64,000 nucleotides of DNA from Elusimicrobiota bacterium (GCA_016182905.1 JACPFR010000005.1:140185-204184), one strand, 5' to 3'. Shown: positions 16,650 to 25,096, counted from the stretch's first letter. The notes: generated from the letters alone by a model not told the origin. A program made the numbers and translations.

Positions 16650-18460
16650 AAAAATCATACGCCTTCGCCTGGCTGGCGATCTTCGGCTGCGCCGGCTTCG
16701 CCCTGTTCTGGGGCCTTCACGGCCGGGCGTTCGTGCGGCGCACGTATCACGCCCCCCGCTCCGTCGCGGCGGAGGCGAGGACCGAGTCCCAATTCGTCGC
16801 GATCCTGATCCCGCGCGTGCGGCGCGACCGCGAGAGGTTCGTGATATCCGCCGCGGACCTCGAGGCGATCCTGCTCCCGCTGAAGAAGTCGGGCCACACG
16901 GCGATCGGGCTCGCCGACGTCGAGGCGCTCTACTCCCGGGGCGCCGCGCTGCCGCCGAAGGCGCTGCTGATCGCCTTCGCCGAGAACGAGCCGCGCGGCT
17001 ACGAGCTGACCGACCGCGTGCTCAAGCGGCTGGGCATGCGCGGGGTCGCGTTCATCCAGAAGACGGCGGAGGAGGCCGGCGGGGAGCATCGCCAGCACCT
17101 GACCCGCCACGCCGTCTCCCAGATGCGGCTGGGCGGAGCCTGGGATCTCGGCTGGACGGCGAAGGACGCGCCGGACGCGGCCGCGGCGGCGCTCGGCGGA
17201 CGCGCGCTCCTCGCGCAGGCGGGCGCCCCGCCCGAGGCGAACGACCAGGCCCTGTACCCGCTGCGCTTCACGGCCTCGGAGATGGGGCTCAACGACCGCC
17301 GCGACGATCCGCGCGCGCTGCGCCTTCTCGCGCTCCGCGCGGACCGCGCGCCGGCCGACAACGCCCTCATCGTCCAGAAGACCTGGCCCCGCGCAGCGGA
17401 GCTGACCGAGGATTTCCGCGCGGACGGCACGGGCACCGACTGGATCGCGGGGTGGGGCGTCGTCTCGATGGGGCACCGGCGCCTGGCGCTGCTGCCGACC
17501 CCGAGGCACACGAGCGCCGGCGTCTTCCTGAGAGGGACGGAGAAATGGCGCGACGCCACCGTGGAGTTCGTCCTGAAGAGGTATCAGAAGGAGTTCTGGG
17601 CCTACGCCCGCCTTCGCGAGGACGGCGGCTTCGTGCGCGTCGGCGCGCGCGACGGCTGGTGGTACGTGGAGCAGAAGGCGGGCCCGGCGAAGCCCGTGAA
17701 CATGCTCGCTCGGACCCCGATCCTCGACGGCAGCCTGCCCGCCCGGGTCCGCTTCGTCGTCAAGGGCGGCTCGGCGCTCGTCTACATCAACGGCCGGATG
17801 CAGTTCGGCCGCGCGCTGCGCCTCCACCCCGGCGTCGACCGGGGCCAGCTCTTCCTCGGCGTGTACGACGCCCGCTCTCGGAACTCGCTGGCGGTCCTCA
17901 CCTCGGTCCGCGCCGCGCCGCTGGGAGAGGTCTGGGTCACGTCCAAGGGCGACGTCCGCCGGGAGTTCGACGAGGCGCGCCTGGACTCGCTGCGCGACGA
18001 GGCGGCGTACGCCCGCGCCCTGTCGCCGCGCTGGATCACGGTCGCGCCGGACGGCGGCGTGCTCCTCGACGAGACTCAGGGGGGGCTGGTGCGCTCGATG
18101 GCCGGGTTCTATGCCTGCCGTCTCGTGCCGACGGCGGATTTCTCCGAGGTCCGGGCGTCGGTTCTGGGCCACGCCGGGGCCGCCGACCGGCTGGCGGGCG
18201 GCCTGGTCAGCGCGGCGCGCGAGCTGGGCGCGGCCGGCCTCAATCTCCGCCTGCGGCCGGACCAGGCCGGGAGGCCCGAGACTCTCGCCTTCCTGCGCAA
18301 GCTCCGCGACGGCCTGCACGCGCAGAGCGGGGAGCTGCGGGTGACCTTGCTCGGCGGCGGCGCCCCGGAGGGCGCCCTGGCGCTCGCGACGGACGGCGTG
18401 CTGCGCCTCTCCGCGAAGAGCCGTCAGTCCCTTGAGCTTCTGGAGGCGGTGCAGCCATGA
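16646..18460 (+). CDS. Polysaccharide-deacetylase-like protein without catalytic Asp pair, with jelly-roll domain
   Basis: 604 residues, ATGA overlap with the synthase gene. One N-terminal membrane anchor (AFAWLAIFGCAGFALFWGLH). Residues about 50-150 follow the NodB deacetylase pattern: FVAILIPRV, a helix, TAIGLADVEALYSRGAALPP, KALLIAFAENEPRGYELTDR, LKRLGMRGVAFI; but the metal-binding T-F-D-D-G is AFAEN (about 108-112), so the first catalytic motif is gone. Residues about 245-410 resemble a LamG/3-keto-disaccharide hydrolase jelly roll (GWGVVSMGHRRLALLP, GVFLRGTEKWRDATVEFVLK, RVGARDGWWYVEQKAG). The C-terminal 130 residues are alpha/beta (LGAAGLNLRLRP). Likely a periplasmic polymer-binding partner of the synthase and exporter rather than an enzyme. 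Confidence 0.65.
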   Translation: MKKSYAFAWLAIFGCAGFALFWGLHGRAFVRRTYHAPRSVAAEARTESQFVAILIPRVRRDRERFVISAADLEAILLPLKKSGHTAIGLADVEALYSRGAALPPKALLIAFAENEPRGYELTDRVLKRLGMRGVAFIQKTAEEAGGEHRQHLTRHAVSQMRLGGAWDLGWTAKDAPDAAAAALGGRALLAQAGAPPEANDQALYPLRFTASEMGLNDRRDDPRALRLLALRADRAPADNALIVQKTWPRAAELTEDFRADGTGTDWIAGWGVVSMGHRRLALLPTPRHTSAGVFLRGTEKWRDATVEFVLKRYQKEFWAYARLREDGGFVRVGARDGWWYVEQKAGPAKPVNMLARTPILDGSLPARVRFVVKGGSALVYINGRMQFGRALRLHPGVDRGQLFLGVYDARSRNSLAVLTSVRAAPLGEVWVTSKGDVRREFDEARLDSLRDEAAYARALSPRWITVAPDGGVLLDETQGGLVRSMAGFYACRLVPTADFSEVRASVLGHAGAADRLAGGLVSAARELGAAGLNLRLRPDQAGRPETLAFLRKLRDGLHAQSGELRVTLLGGGAPEGALALATDGVLRLSAKSRQSLELLEAVQP

Positions 18461-21400
18461 TCGATCTCATTCTCCTCGCGGCGCTGGCCGCGGCCGTCCC
18501 CGGGCCCGTCCGGGCCGCCGAGTCGGCTCAGGCCGCCGCGCCCGTCGCCGTCCCCGCCCCCGCCGTCGTGGCCGCCAGCCGGGGGGCGCAGCTGATGTCG
18601 GAGCAGCGCTACCCCGAGGCGATCCCCGTGCTCGAGCGCGAGCTGCGCGCGGACCCGGGCTCGCCGACCATCCTTCTGAACCTCGGCTGGGCCTACTGGC
18701 ACGCCCGCCGCATCGACGACGCCTGGAAGATCGCGGCCACGCTCGTCAAGCTCGACCCCGGCAACCGCGCCTTCCTGATCTTCATGGCGAACACGAGCAT
18801 CGAGAAAGGGGACTACAACCGCGCCATCTCCCTGATGAACCGGGCCCTGAAGCTCTTCGCGCAGGACCACGACGCGTCCTTGGTCCTGGCCCGCGCCCTG
18901 TTCCGGGCCGGGAGAGAGAAGGAGGCTCTGAAGGTCGTCGACGGGGTCCTCGCGCGCCGGCCCGACGACGCGGCCGCGGCCTATCGCCGGGCGGTCTTCT
19001 TGTCCGACCTGGGGCGCAAGAAGGAGGCCCTGGACGCGCTCGAGGCCCTGCTCGCGCGGGAGCCGGAGAACGCGTCCTACCGGCGCAGCCGCGCCCGCAT
19101 CCTCTCCGACATCGGGCGCCAGGCGGAGGCGAAGAGCGAGTGGGGAAACCTGACGCGGGGCCAAACGGACGCGCAGTCCCTGATGAACCTCGGCTGGACG
19201 TACTGGAGGGAAAGGAACCTGGACGCGGCGTGGGAGATCGCCGTGACCTTGGTGAAGCTCGACGACGAGAACCCCGCTTTCCTGCGCTTCATGGCGAACC
19301 TGGAACTCGAGCGGCAGAACTACGACAACGCCCTGGAGCTCGCCCGGAAGACCGTGAAGCTCGCGCCCAAGGACCAGGACGCCTCGCTCACCTTGGCGAA
19401 GGCCCTGTTCCAGCTGCACCGGGCGAAGGAGGCGATGGCCATCCTCCGCGACCTCATCGTCAGGTTCCCGGACAGCCGGTCGGTCCAATACCGCTGGGCC
19501 GAGCTGCTCGCCGGGACGAGGCGCTACAACGAGGCGCTCTACTACTTCGACCGCCTCGTCAAGGCCGACCCCGAAAACGAGACCTACCGCATGAACCGCG
19601 CCACGGTGCTCTACGAGATGGGCCGCTTCGACGACGCCGTCGGCGTGTGGGAGTCCCGGGGCGCGCGCGAGGTCCCCGACGTCAATTCCCTGCGCCGCCT
19701 GCGGGACGACGCCGTGAACCGCCAGGGCTGGGACGACGCCGTTGAATGGCAGCGGAAGCTGATCGCCGCCTCCCCGCGCGATCCCGCGGGCTGGGAGACC
19801 CTGTCCCGGATCTACACGGAGATGAAGCTCCCGTCCAAGGCCCTGTGGGCGGCCGAGCGCGCGATCGTGGTCGACCCGGTCTCGATCAACGCGTACTACA
19901 TGAGAGCCGAGATCCTCGAGGCGATCGGCGATTGGGCCGCGGCCACCGCCGCGTACGAGGAGATCACCCGCCGCAACCCGAACAGCGTCAGGGCCATCGA
20001 CGGCCTCTCGTACACGCTGGAGGCGAACGGGGATTTCGACGGCTCGCTGAAGCAGATCGCGCGCATCGAGGCGCTGATCGCGCCCACGGTCTCCCCGTAC
20101 CTGGAGCTGCACCGGGCGCGCGTGCTCGCCGACTCGGGGCGCCTGAGCCAGGCGCGCCCCATACTCGACCGGCTGGCGAAGGACGAGCGGACGGTGATAC
20201 CGGCGCTCCTGTACCACGGGATCTCGCCGACCCACCGGACGGACTCCATCCCCGTGGAGACGTTCCGCGCCCAGATGCGGGCCCTGAAGAAGAAGGGGTA
20301 TCAGTCGATCACCGCCTCGGAGCTCGCCCTGGCCATGCAGGGGAAGGCCGCCCTGCCCCCCAAGCCCATCCTGATCACCTTCGACGACGGCCGCGCGGAC
20401 TCCTTCGACAACGCGGACCCGGTCCTCCGGGAGACCGGATATCGCGCGACGATGTTCGTGCACGTCTCCCGCCTGCGCAAGCCTTATTTCCACGCCGGCG
20501 CGGAGGACATCGCGCGGTGGGCGTCGACGGGACGCTGGGAGATCCAGGCCCACGGGTCGCAGGCCCATGACCCGATGATCCTCGACGCCTTCGGGCGACG
20601 CGGGCACTTCCTGCCCAACCGCAAGTGGCTCGGCGAAGAGGGCCGTCTCGAGACGCTGTCCGAGTATCAGGACCGGGTCGCCCGGGACTTCGAGGAGGCG
20701 AAGGCCGGCGTCGAGGCCATCGTCCCCGGCCGCCGCGTCGTCGCTTTCGCCTTCCCGTTCGGGGATTACGGCCAGAACGACTACTCGAACACCCCCGAAT
20801 CGGCCGCCATCAACCGGGCGCTCGTGAAGAAGAACTTCCGGCTGGCCTTCGTCCAGGCCCAGCAGGGGATGAACACGCTGTCCTCGAACCCCACGGACCT
20901 GAAGCGCTTCTCGGTGCCCCGCTACATGACGGCCGAGGCGCTCACGGGCCACCTCGCCCTCGGCGACCCGCGCGTCCAGGCGAAGCTGGTGCAGGCGCAG
21001 CTGTGGGTCCGCGCGGAGCAGCTGGGCCGCGCGAACGCGGTCTTCGCCGAGCTGGAGGCGCAGGGCGTCACGGAGCCGCGCATCCTCGCGGAGAAGGCCG
21101 CCTCGTACCAGCGCGGCGGCGACATCTCCTACGCCCGCAACCTCTTCTCCGAGGCGGCGGCGCTGGAGCCGGACAAGGAGGGGCCCGGAGGCGAACGCAC
21201 CCGGACGCAGCTCCTGCAGGCGGAGCACGCGGCCGCGCCGGCGGCGACGGCCGAGGTCCAGCACCTCACGGACAGCGACCGCAACGAGCTGTCGAAGGCG
21301 ATCCTGCGCGGCGGCGGCGTGGTCAAGGCCGTCAGGCTCGAGGGCTGGGTGGGGCAAGGGGAGTACATCGAGAGGCGCGATCCCGCGCTCCCGACGCCCC

Positions 21401-22104
21401 TCATCGTCGGCCGCGAAGGCGGAGCGGCGCTGCGCTGGTTCGCGCTGCCGGAGCTCGAGCTCGGCGGCTTCTACGCCCGCCGGGAATTCTCGCGCGGCGC
21501 GACGGGGTCCGCCGACAACTACTCCTTGGCCGCGGGCTGGCAGGCGGTCCCGGCGCTGAAGCTGACGGTCCGCGACGGGCTGAGCAACGTCGAGACGGCG
21601 GCCGGGATCCGGAACTCCCGGAGATTCCACACCAACGGCGGCGGAGCCGTCTGGGACCCGGCGCTGAACTGGCGGGTCAACGCGGACTACGACCAGAACC
21701 GCTACAACGACTCGAACCTTCAGCAGGACGTCCGCGTGCGCCTGACGAGGATATTCTCCGAGCGGGCGTCCGTCGGCTTCGCCTATTTCCACGGCGAAGC
21801 GAAGTCGAGCCGGCCCGAGTACTACACGCCGCGCCGCCTGAACCAGTACTCGGGCGTCGTCACCCTCCGGGAGACTTTCGGCGCCATCAACCCCCGCACG
21901 GGCCGCGCCCGGGCGGACGCGCTGCTCCTGTACGAGGGCGGCTACGGCCTGCAGCCGGAGGGCTCCCGCCGCGTCCACTCCGTGCGGGCGGGGTTCGGGA
22001 TCAGCCTGATCGATTCCGTCGCCGTGAGGCTCGGCGGCCAGTACTCGGAGTCGCCGACCTACATCAGCCGGCGCGCCGAGGGCTCCCTCGCGGTGAGCTT
22101 CTAG
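18457..22104 (+). CDS. TPR / NodB deacetylase / outer-membrane barrel fusion (PgaA-PgaB-like)
   Basis: 1215 residues, ATGA overlap with the upstream gene. Signal peptide (MIDLILLAALAAAVPGPVRA), then about a dozen TPR repeats to about residue 565 (for example LNLGWAYWHARRIDDAWKIA and a near copy at about 245). A NodB polysaccharide deacetylase domain follows, about 578-835: ALLYHGISP, ITFDDGRADSF with the Asp pair (about 642-643), QAHGSQAHDP with the His motif, and FAFPFGDYG. A short TPR-like linker leads to a C-terminal beta-barrel-like domain from about 945 ending in RAEGSLAVSF with a terminal Phe. This combines in one chain the work of PgaA (TPR plus export porin) and PgaB (deacetylase) of poly-GlcNAc systems. 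With the synthase two genes upstream it should complete synthesis, deacetylation and export. Confidence 0.85.
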   Translation: MIDLILLAALAAAVPGPVRAAESAQAAAPVAVPAPAVVAASRGAQLMSEQRYPEAIPVLERELRADPGSPTILLNLGWAYWHARRIDDAWKIAATLVKLDPGNRAFLIFMANTSIEKGDYNRAISLMNRALKLFAQDHDASLVLARALFRAGREKEALKVVDGVLARRPDDAAAAYRRAVFLSDLGRKKEALDALEALLAREPENASYRRSRARILSDIGRQAEAKSEWGNLTRGQTDAQSLMNLGWTYWRERNLDAAWEIAVTLVKLDDENPAFLRFMANLELERQNYDNALELARKTVKLAPKDQDASLTLAKALFQLHRAKEAMAILRDLIVRFPDSRSVQYRWAELLAGTRRYNEALYYFDRLVKADPENETYRMNRATVLYEMGRFDDAVGVWESRGAREVPDVNSLRRLRDDAVNRQGWDDAVEWQRKLIAASPRDPAGWETLSRIYTEMKLPSKALWAAERAIVVDPVSINAYYMRAEILEAIGDWAAATAAYEEITRRNPNSVRAIDGLSYTLEANGDFDGSLKQIARIEALIAPTVSPYLELHRARVLADSGRLSQARPILDRLAKDERTVIPALLYHGISPTHRTDSIPVETFRAQMRALKKKGYQSITASELALAMQGKAALPPKPILITFDDGRADSFDNADPVLRETGYRATMFVHVSRLRKPYFHAGAEDIARWASTGRWEIQAHGSQAHDPMILDAFGRRGHFLPNRKWLGEEGRLETLSEYQDRVARDFEEAKAGVEAIVPGRRVVAFAFPFGDYGQNDYSNTPESAAINRALVKKNFRLAFVQAQQGMNTLSSNPTDLKRFSVPRYMTAEALTGHLALGDPRVQAKLVQAQLWVRAEQLGRANAVFAELEAQGVTEPRILAEKAASYQRGGDISYARNLFSEAAALEPDKEGPGGERTRTQLLQAEHAAAPAATAEVQHLTDSDRNELSKAILRGGGVVKAVRLEGWVGQGEYIERRDPALPTPLIVGREGGAALRWFALPELELGGFYARREFSRGATGSADNYSLAAGWQAVPALKLTVRDGLSNVETAAGIRNSRRFHTNGGGAVWDPALNWRVNADYDQNRYNDSNLQQDVRVRLTRIFSERASVGFAYFHGEAKSSRPEYYTPRRLNQYSGVVTLRETFGAINPRTGRARADALLLYEGGYGLQPEGSRRVHSVRAGFGISLIDSVAVRLGGQYSESPTYISRRAEGSLAVSF

Positions 22105-22134
22105 CCGCCGGCGCGCGGGACGGCTCAGATGTCC

Positions 22135-22165
22135 GTGGCGCTCCGGCCGTGTTATTTTTTATGAT
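22135..22165 (+). promoter_or_regulatory. Promoter of PhoB-like regulator gene (ATGG class)
   Basis: GTGG (22135-22138), 21 nt, TATGAT (22160-22165); TCCGTGGCGC is the same as in the promoter at 35296, but the upstream TNAC is absent. Transcription start estimated 3 nt before the ATG at 22175. Confidence 0.45.
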
Positions 22166-22174
22166 AGCGGCCGG

Positions 22175-22846
22175 ATGGCCACGATATTCGTCATCGACGA
22201 CGAGAAGGACCTGGTCCGCCTCCTCCGTCACAACCTGGAGAAGGGCGGCTACAAGGTCGTCTCGGCCCCCAGCGCCGAGTCCGGGCTCAAGAAGATCCGC
22301 GAGTCGAACCCCGACCTCCTGATCCTGGACATCATGCTTCCCGGGATGGACGGGCTGGAGTTCCTGCGGACCCTGCGCGGCGAGAGCGACGTCCCCGTGA
22401 TCCTGCTGAGCGCCAAGGGCAGCGAGCTCGACCGCGTCCTGGGCCTCAAGCTCGGCGCGGACGACTACATGATCAAGCCGTTCAGCATGGCCGAGCTGCT
22501 GGCGCGCGTCGCCGCGCGCCTGCGCAAGCCTTCCGCGCCGAAGGGGGGGAGGAACGCGGCGATCGGCCCGCTCGCCGTGGACTTCGCGCGCCACGAGGTC
22601 ACGGTCGAAGGCCGGCCGGTGAAGCTGGCCACGAAGGAGTTCCGGGTGCTGGAGCTCCTGCTCGAGGCGGACGGCAAGGTCCTCACCCGGGACGCCCTGC
22701 TGCAGCTGGTCTGGGAGCACGACGCGGGCCTGGACCTCGACACGCGGACCGTCGACCAGCACATCGCGCGCCTGCGCCGGAAGCTCGGCGCCGCGGGCAG
22801 GCTGATCGCGACCGTGCCGAACTTCGGCTACAAGCTCGCGCGCTGA
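22175..22846 (+). CDS. OmpR/PhoB-family response regulator
   Basis: 223 residues. Receiver domain (1-120) with IFVIDDEKDLVRLL (acidic pocket), phospho-acceptor Asp in LLILDIMLPGMDGLEF, Ser/Thr in LLSAKGS and Lys in DYMIKPFSMAEL. C-terminal winged-helix DNA-binding domain (about 130-223) with FRVLELLLEADGKVLTRDAL, the recognition region TRTVDQHIARLRRKLG, and the wing TVPNFGYKL. No kinase gene is adjacent in the same direction; it is a close paralogue of the regulator at 24377, sharing GLEFLRT[LI]R and TRTVDQHIARLRRKLG. Follows the exopolysaccharide operon by 70 nt but has its own promoter. Predicted to be almost leaderless. Confidence 0.92.
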   Translation: MATIFVIDDEKDLVRLLRHNLEKGGYKVVSAPSAESGLKKIRESNPDLLILDIMLPGMDGLEFLRTLRGESDVPVILLSAKGSELDRVLGLKLGADDYMIKPFSMAELLARVAARLRKPSAPKGGRNAAIGPLAVDFARHEVTVEGRPVKLATKEFRVLELLLEADGKVLTRDALLQLVWEHDAGLDLDTRTVDQHIARLRRKLGAAGRLIATVPNFGYKLAR

Positions 22847-22862
22847 CGGCCGAAGCCGCCCC

Positions 22863-22890
22863 TTGACTTATCCGTCGCGGGATGTAATAA
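22863..22890 (+). promoter_or_regulatory. Classical sigma-70 promoter of receiver gene
   Basis: TTGACT (22863-22868), 16 nt, TAATAA (22885-22890), just before the ATG at 22898. This promoter uses a canonical TTGACA-like -35 and is an exception to the ATGG class found at most neighbours. Confidence 0.5.
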
Positions 22891-22897
22891 TTGTCAT

Positions 22898-23338
22898 ATG
22901 ACGGAGAAAGAAAAGATCCTCCTCGTCGAGGACGAGGACGACCTGGCCCGTCTCTTCGAGCTGGCCCTGGCGCGCGAGGGATTCCGCATCCGCCGCGCGC
23001 GCGACGGCTCCGCGGCCCTCGACGTCTTCCGCCGCTGGAGCCCCGATCTGATCCTGCTCGACGTCGTGCTGCCCGGGATGAGCGGCTTCGACTTCCTGGA
23101 GCAGCTGCGGCAGGAGAGCCGCGTGGCCGTCATCCTCCTGAGCGGAAGGCGCCGTCCGGTCGACGTCGCGCTCGGCGCCCGGCTCGGGGCGGACGATTAC
23201 CTGGTCAAGCCGTTCGCCCTGGAGGAGCTCCGTTCCCGGGTCAAACTCGCGCTGTCGCGCGCCGACGGACGCGCGGCGCCGGCCGCAAGGAAGAATAGTC
23301 CGGCGCGCCGCCGAGCCGCACGATCCGTTCCGCGATAA
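22898..23338 (+). CDS. Single-domain response regulator
   Basis: 146 residues. A complete receiver domain: KILLVEDEDDLARLFELALA, acceptor Asp in LILLDVVLPGMSGFDF, VILLSGRRRPVD and DYLVKPFALEELRSRV. There is no output domain; residues after about 122 are a basic, low-complexity tail (ARRRAARSVPR). The 3' end overlaps convergently by about 100 nt with a small gene on the other strand. Possibly a phosphate sink or protein-interaction regulator in the same network as the nearby kinases. Confidence 0.88.
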   Translation: MTEKEKILLVEDEDDLARLFELALAREGFRIRRARDGSAALDVFRRWSPDLILLDVVLPGMSGFDFLEQLRQESRVAVILLSGRRRPVDVALGARLGADDYLVKPFALEELRSRVKLALSRADGRAAPAARKNSPARRRAARSVPR

Positions 23339-23462
23339 GGTCGGCGCGGCGAGCCTCCCGCTCGGGCGGGCCGCGGCGGAGGAAGACCCGGACGATCTCC
23401 CGGACGAGCGCCGCGTTGAGCCTTTCGACCGCCAGCCTCCGTCCTCCGCGCTCCCCGTTCAC
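23241..23462 (-). CDS. Small basic protein downstream of the histidine kinase
   Basis: 73 residues from a GTG at 23460-23462 that overlaps the kinase stop as GTGA. Third codon positions are strongly G/C, as in the real genes here, over the entire length. The sequence is an amphipathic basic helix region (AVERLNAALVREIVRVFLRR, ARRADLIAERIVRLGG) with a proline/arginine tail. No family recognised. Its last 98 bases overlap the convergent regulator gene ending at 23338, so one of the two ends may be wrong. Confidence 0.4.
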   Translation of the reverse strand: MNGERGGRRLAVERLNAALVREIVRVFLRRGPPEREARRADLIAERIVRLGGAPDYSSLRPAPRVRRRATARV

Positions 23463-24205
23463 GGCGAGAGCGCGAGCGGGAGCTCGAAGCTGAAGCGCGC
23501 GCCGGAGTCCGCCGTGTTCTCGGCCCTGATGCGGCCGTGATGGCCCTCGACGATCTCGCGGCAGATCGCCAGGCCGAGGCCCGTCCCCTTGTGCCCGTCG
23601 TCGCGCACGGGGGCTTCGAGCCCGTCGAACAAGGAGAACAGGCGCTCGAGGCGCCCCGCGGGGATGCCCTCGCCGTCGTCGGTCACGCTGAAGGAGACGC
23701 GGGCGTCGCCCGCCATGGCGGCCTCGACGACGATCTTCTCCCGGGCGTAGCGCCGGGCGTTGTCGACGAGGTTGCGCAGGACCTGCGCGATCAGGTCCGG
23801 GTCGCACTCGACGCTCGGCAGGCCGCGGTCGACGCGGACCTCGAGGCGGCGCGCGCCGGGGGTGAGGCGGTACTCGGCGGCGAGGTCGGCGATGATCGCG
23901 GCCGCGTCCGTCCGCCGGAGGCGGATCTTGAGCTTGTCCGACCGGTAGCGCGCCAGATCGAGGATGTTCTCGACGATGCGGGACTGCCGGTCGATGTTCC
24001 GGGAGATCATGTCGACCATCTGGGCCTGCCGCGGCGTCAGCTTCTCGTCGCGGTCGTCCTTCAGGCAATAGGCCGCGGTCTTCATCGTGGCCAAGGTGTT
24101 CCTCAGCTCGTGGGAGATCCGGCCCAGGAAGTTGTTGCGGGCCTCCACCAAAGTCGCGTCGGCGTCGTATTCGCGCGTGAGCGTCCGCGCGTGTCTCGTC
24201 GTCAT
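23459..24205 (-). CDS. Sensor-less histidine kinase
   Basis: 248 residues. HisKA domain with phospho-acceptor His in LGRISHELRNTLATMK (about 28-43; a glutamate-leucine-arginine motif as in PhoR/BaeS types) and a HATPase domain with N box QVLRNLVDNARRY, G1 VTDDGEGIP, F box RLFSLFDGL and G2 HKGTGLGLAICREIV. There is no transmembrane or PAS segment, only about 25 residues before HisKA, so input must come from a partner protein. It lies downstream of the PhoB-like regulator at 24377, the probable cognate, separated by a long hairpin. Confidence 0.9.
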   Translation of the reverse strand: MTTRHARTLTREYDADATLVEARNNFLGRISHELRNTLATMKTAAYCLKDDRDEKLTPRQAQMVDMISRNIDRQSRIVENILDLARYRSDKLKIRLRRTDAAAIIADLAAEYRLTPGARRLEVRVDRGLPSVECDPDLIAQVLRNLVDNARRYAREKIVVEAAMAGDARVSFSVTDDGEGIPAGRLERLFSLFDGLEAPVRDDGHKGTGLGLAICREIVEGHHGRIRAENTADSGARFSFELPLALSP

Positions 24206-24239
24206 CCTCGTTCCCTCCCGGTTGCGCTGCTTCGGTTTG

Positions 24240-24269
24240 ATTATAGGTCTCGCCGCGGCGCGCGCCTAC
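24240..24269 (-). promoter_or_regulatory. Promoter of histidine kinase (ATGG-class spacing)
   Basis: On the minus strand GTAG (24269-24266), 20 nt, TATAAT (24245-24240). GTAGGC takes the place of ATGGGC; no TNAC upstream. Confidence 0.4.
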
Positions 24270-24328
24270 GGAGGAAAAGAGAAGATAATTCGACGGCCCG
24301 GTGACGGACGCTCGACCCCGGGGAGCGA

Positions 24329-24368
24329 GGCCCGCGCTCCGGAGCGGAAGGACTCCGGAGCGCGGGCC
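24329..24368 (-). terminator. Perfect 16-bp inverted repeat between regulator and kinase genes
   Basis: GGCCCGCGCTCCGGAG, 8-nt loop, CTCCGGAGCGCGGGCC, 9 nt after the stop codon of the regulator gene (minus strand). No U-tract follows, so it may be a factor-dependent terminator, an mRNA-stabilising stem or an attenuator limiting read-through into the kinase gene. Confidence 0.5.
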
Positions 24369-24376
24369 GCGGCGGG

Positions 24377-25072
24377 TCACTTCATCTTGATCTGATAGCC
24401 GAAGTTGGGGACGGTCGCGATGCGGTTGCGTTCCGGCCCGAGCTTCCGGCGCAGGCGCGCGATGTGCTGGTCGACGGTGCGCGTGTCGATCTCCATGTCC
24501 TTCTCGTGCCCCCAGATCATCTGGAGCAGCTGGTCGCGGGAGAGGACCTTGCCCTTGGCCTCGATCAGCAGCTTCAGGATGGCGAACTCCTTCGGCGCGA
24601 GGTTCGCCGGCTTGCCGGCGACGAGGATCTCGTGCCGCTCGAAGTCGATGGCGATGCTGCCGATGGTCACAGACTTCTTCGTGTCGCCGTTGGTCGCCGC
24701 GCCCGCGTGCCGGCGCAGGTGCCCGGTGATGCGGGCCTGGAGCTCGCCGATGGAGAACGGCTTCACCATATAGTCGTCGGCGCCGAGCTTCAGGCCGAGG
24801 ATGCGGTCCATCTCGCTGCGCTTGGCCGAGAGGAGGATGATCGGTATGTCCACCTCGGGGCGGATCGTGCGCAGGAACTCCAGCCCGTCCATCTTGGGAA
24901 GCATGATGTCGAGCAGGATGAGGTCGGGCTTCGACTTCCGGGCCAGCTTGAGCCCGGTCTCGGCGTCGCGGGCGGACGTCACGCGGAACTTCTCCTTCTC
25001 GAGGTTGTAGCGGATCAGCTTGACGAGATCCTTTTCATCCTCGACGATGAGTATCTTTTCCTTGGTCTGCAT
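24377..25072 (-). CDS. OmpR/PhoB-family response regulator
   Basis: 231 residues. Receiver domain: KILIVEDEKDLVKLIRYNLE, acceptor Asp in LILLDIMLPKMDGLEFLRTI, LLSAKRSEMD, and Lys in DYMVKPFSIGELQ. Winged-helix effector domain from about 135: FERHEILVAGKPANLAPKEF, KVLSRDQLLQMIW, TRTVDQHIARLRRKLG, VPNFGYQIK. Close paralogue of the product at 22175. It shares a 197-base divergent region with the PAS histidine kinase at 25270 and lies upstream of the sensor-less kinase, so it could receive phosphate from either. The divergent region holds an imperfect palindrome and PHO-box-like repeats. Confidence 0.92.
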   Translation of the reverse strand: MQTKEKILIVEDEKDLVKLIRYNLEKEKFRVTSARDAETGLKLARKSKPDLILLDIMLPKMDGLEFLRTIRPEVDIPIILLSAKRSEMDRILGLKLGADDYMVKPFSIGELQARITGHLRRHAGAATNGDTKKSVTIGSIAIDFERHEILVAGKPANLAPKEFAILKLLIEAKGKVLSRDQLLQMIWGHEKDMEIDTRTVDQHIARLRRKLGPERNRIATVPNFGYQIKMK

Positions 25073-25096
25073 AAATCCCCTCCGTGTACTCCGACC

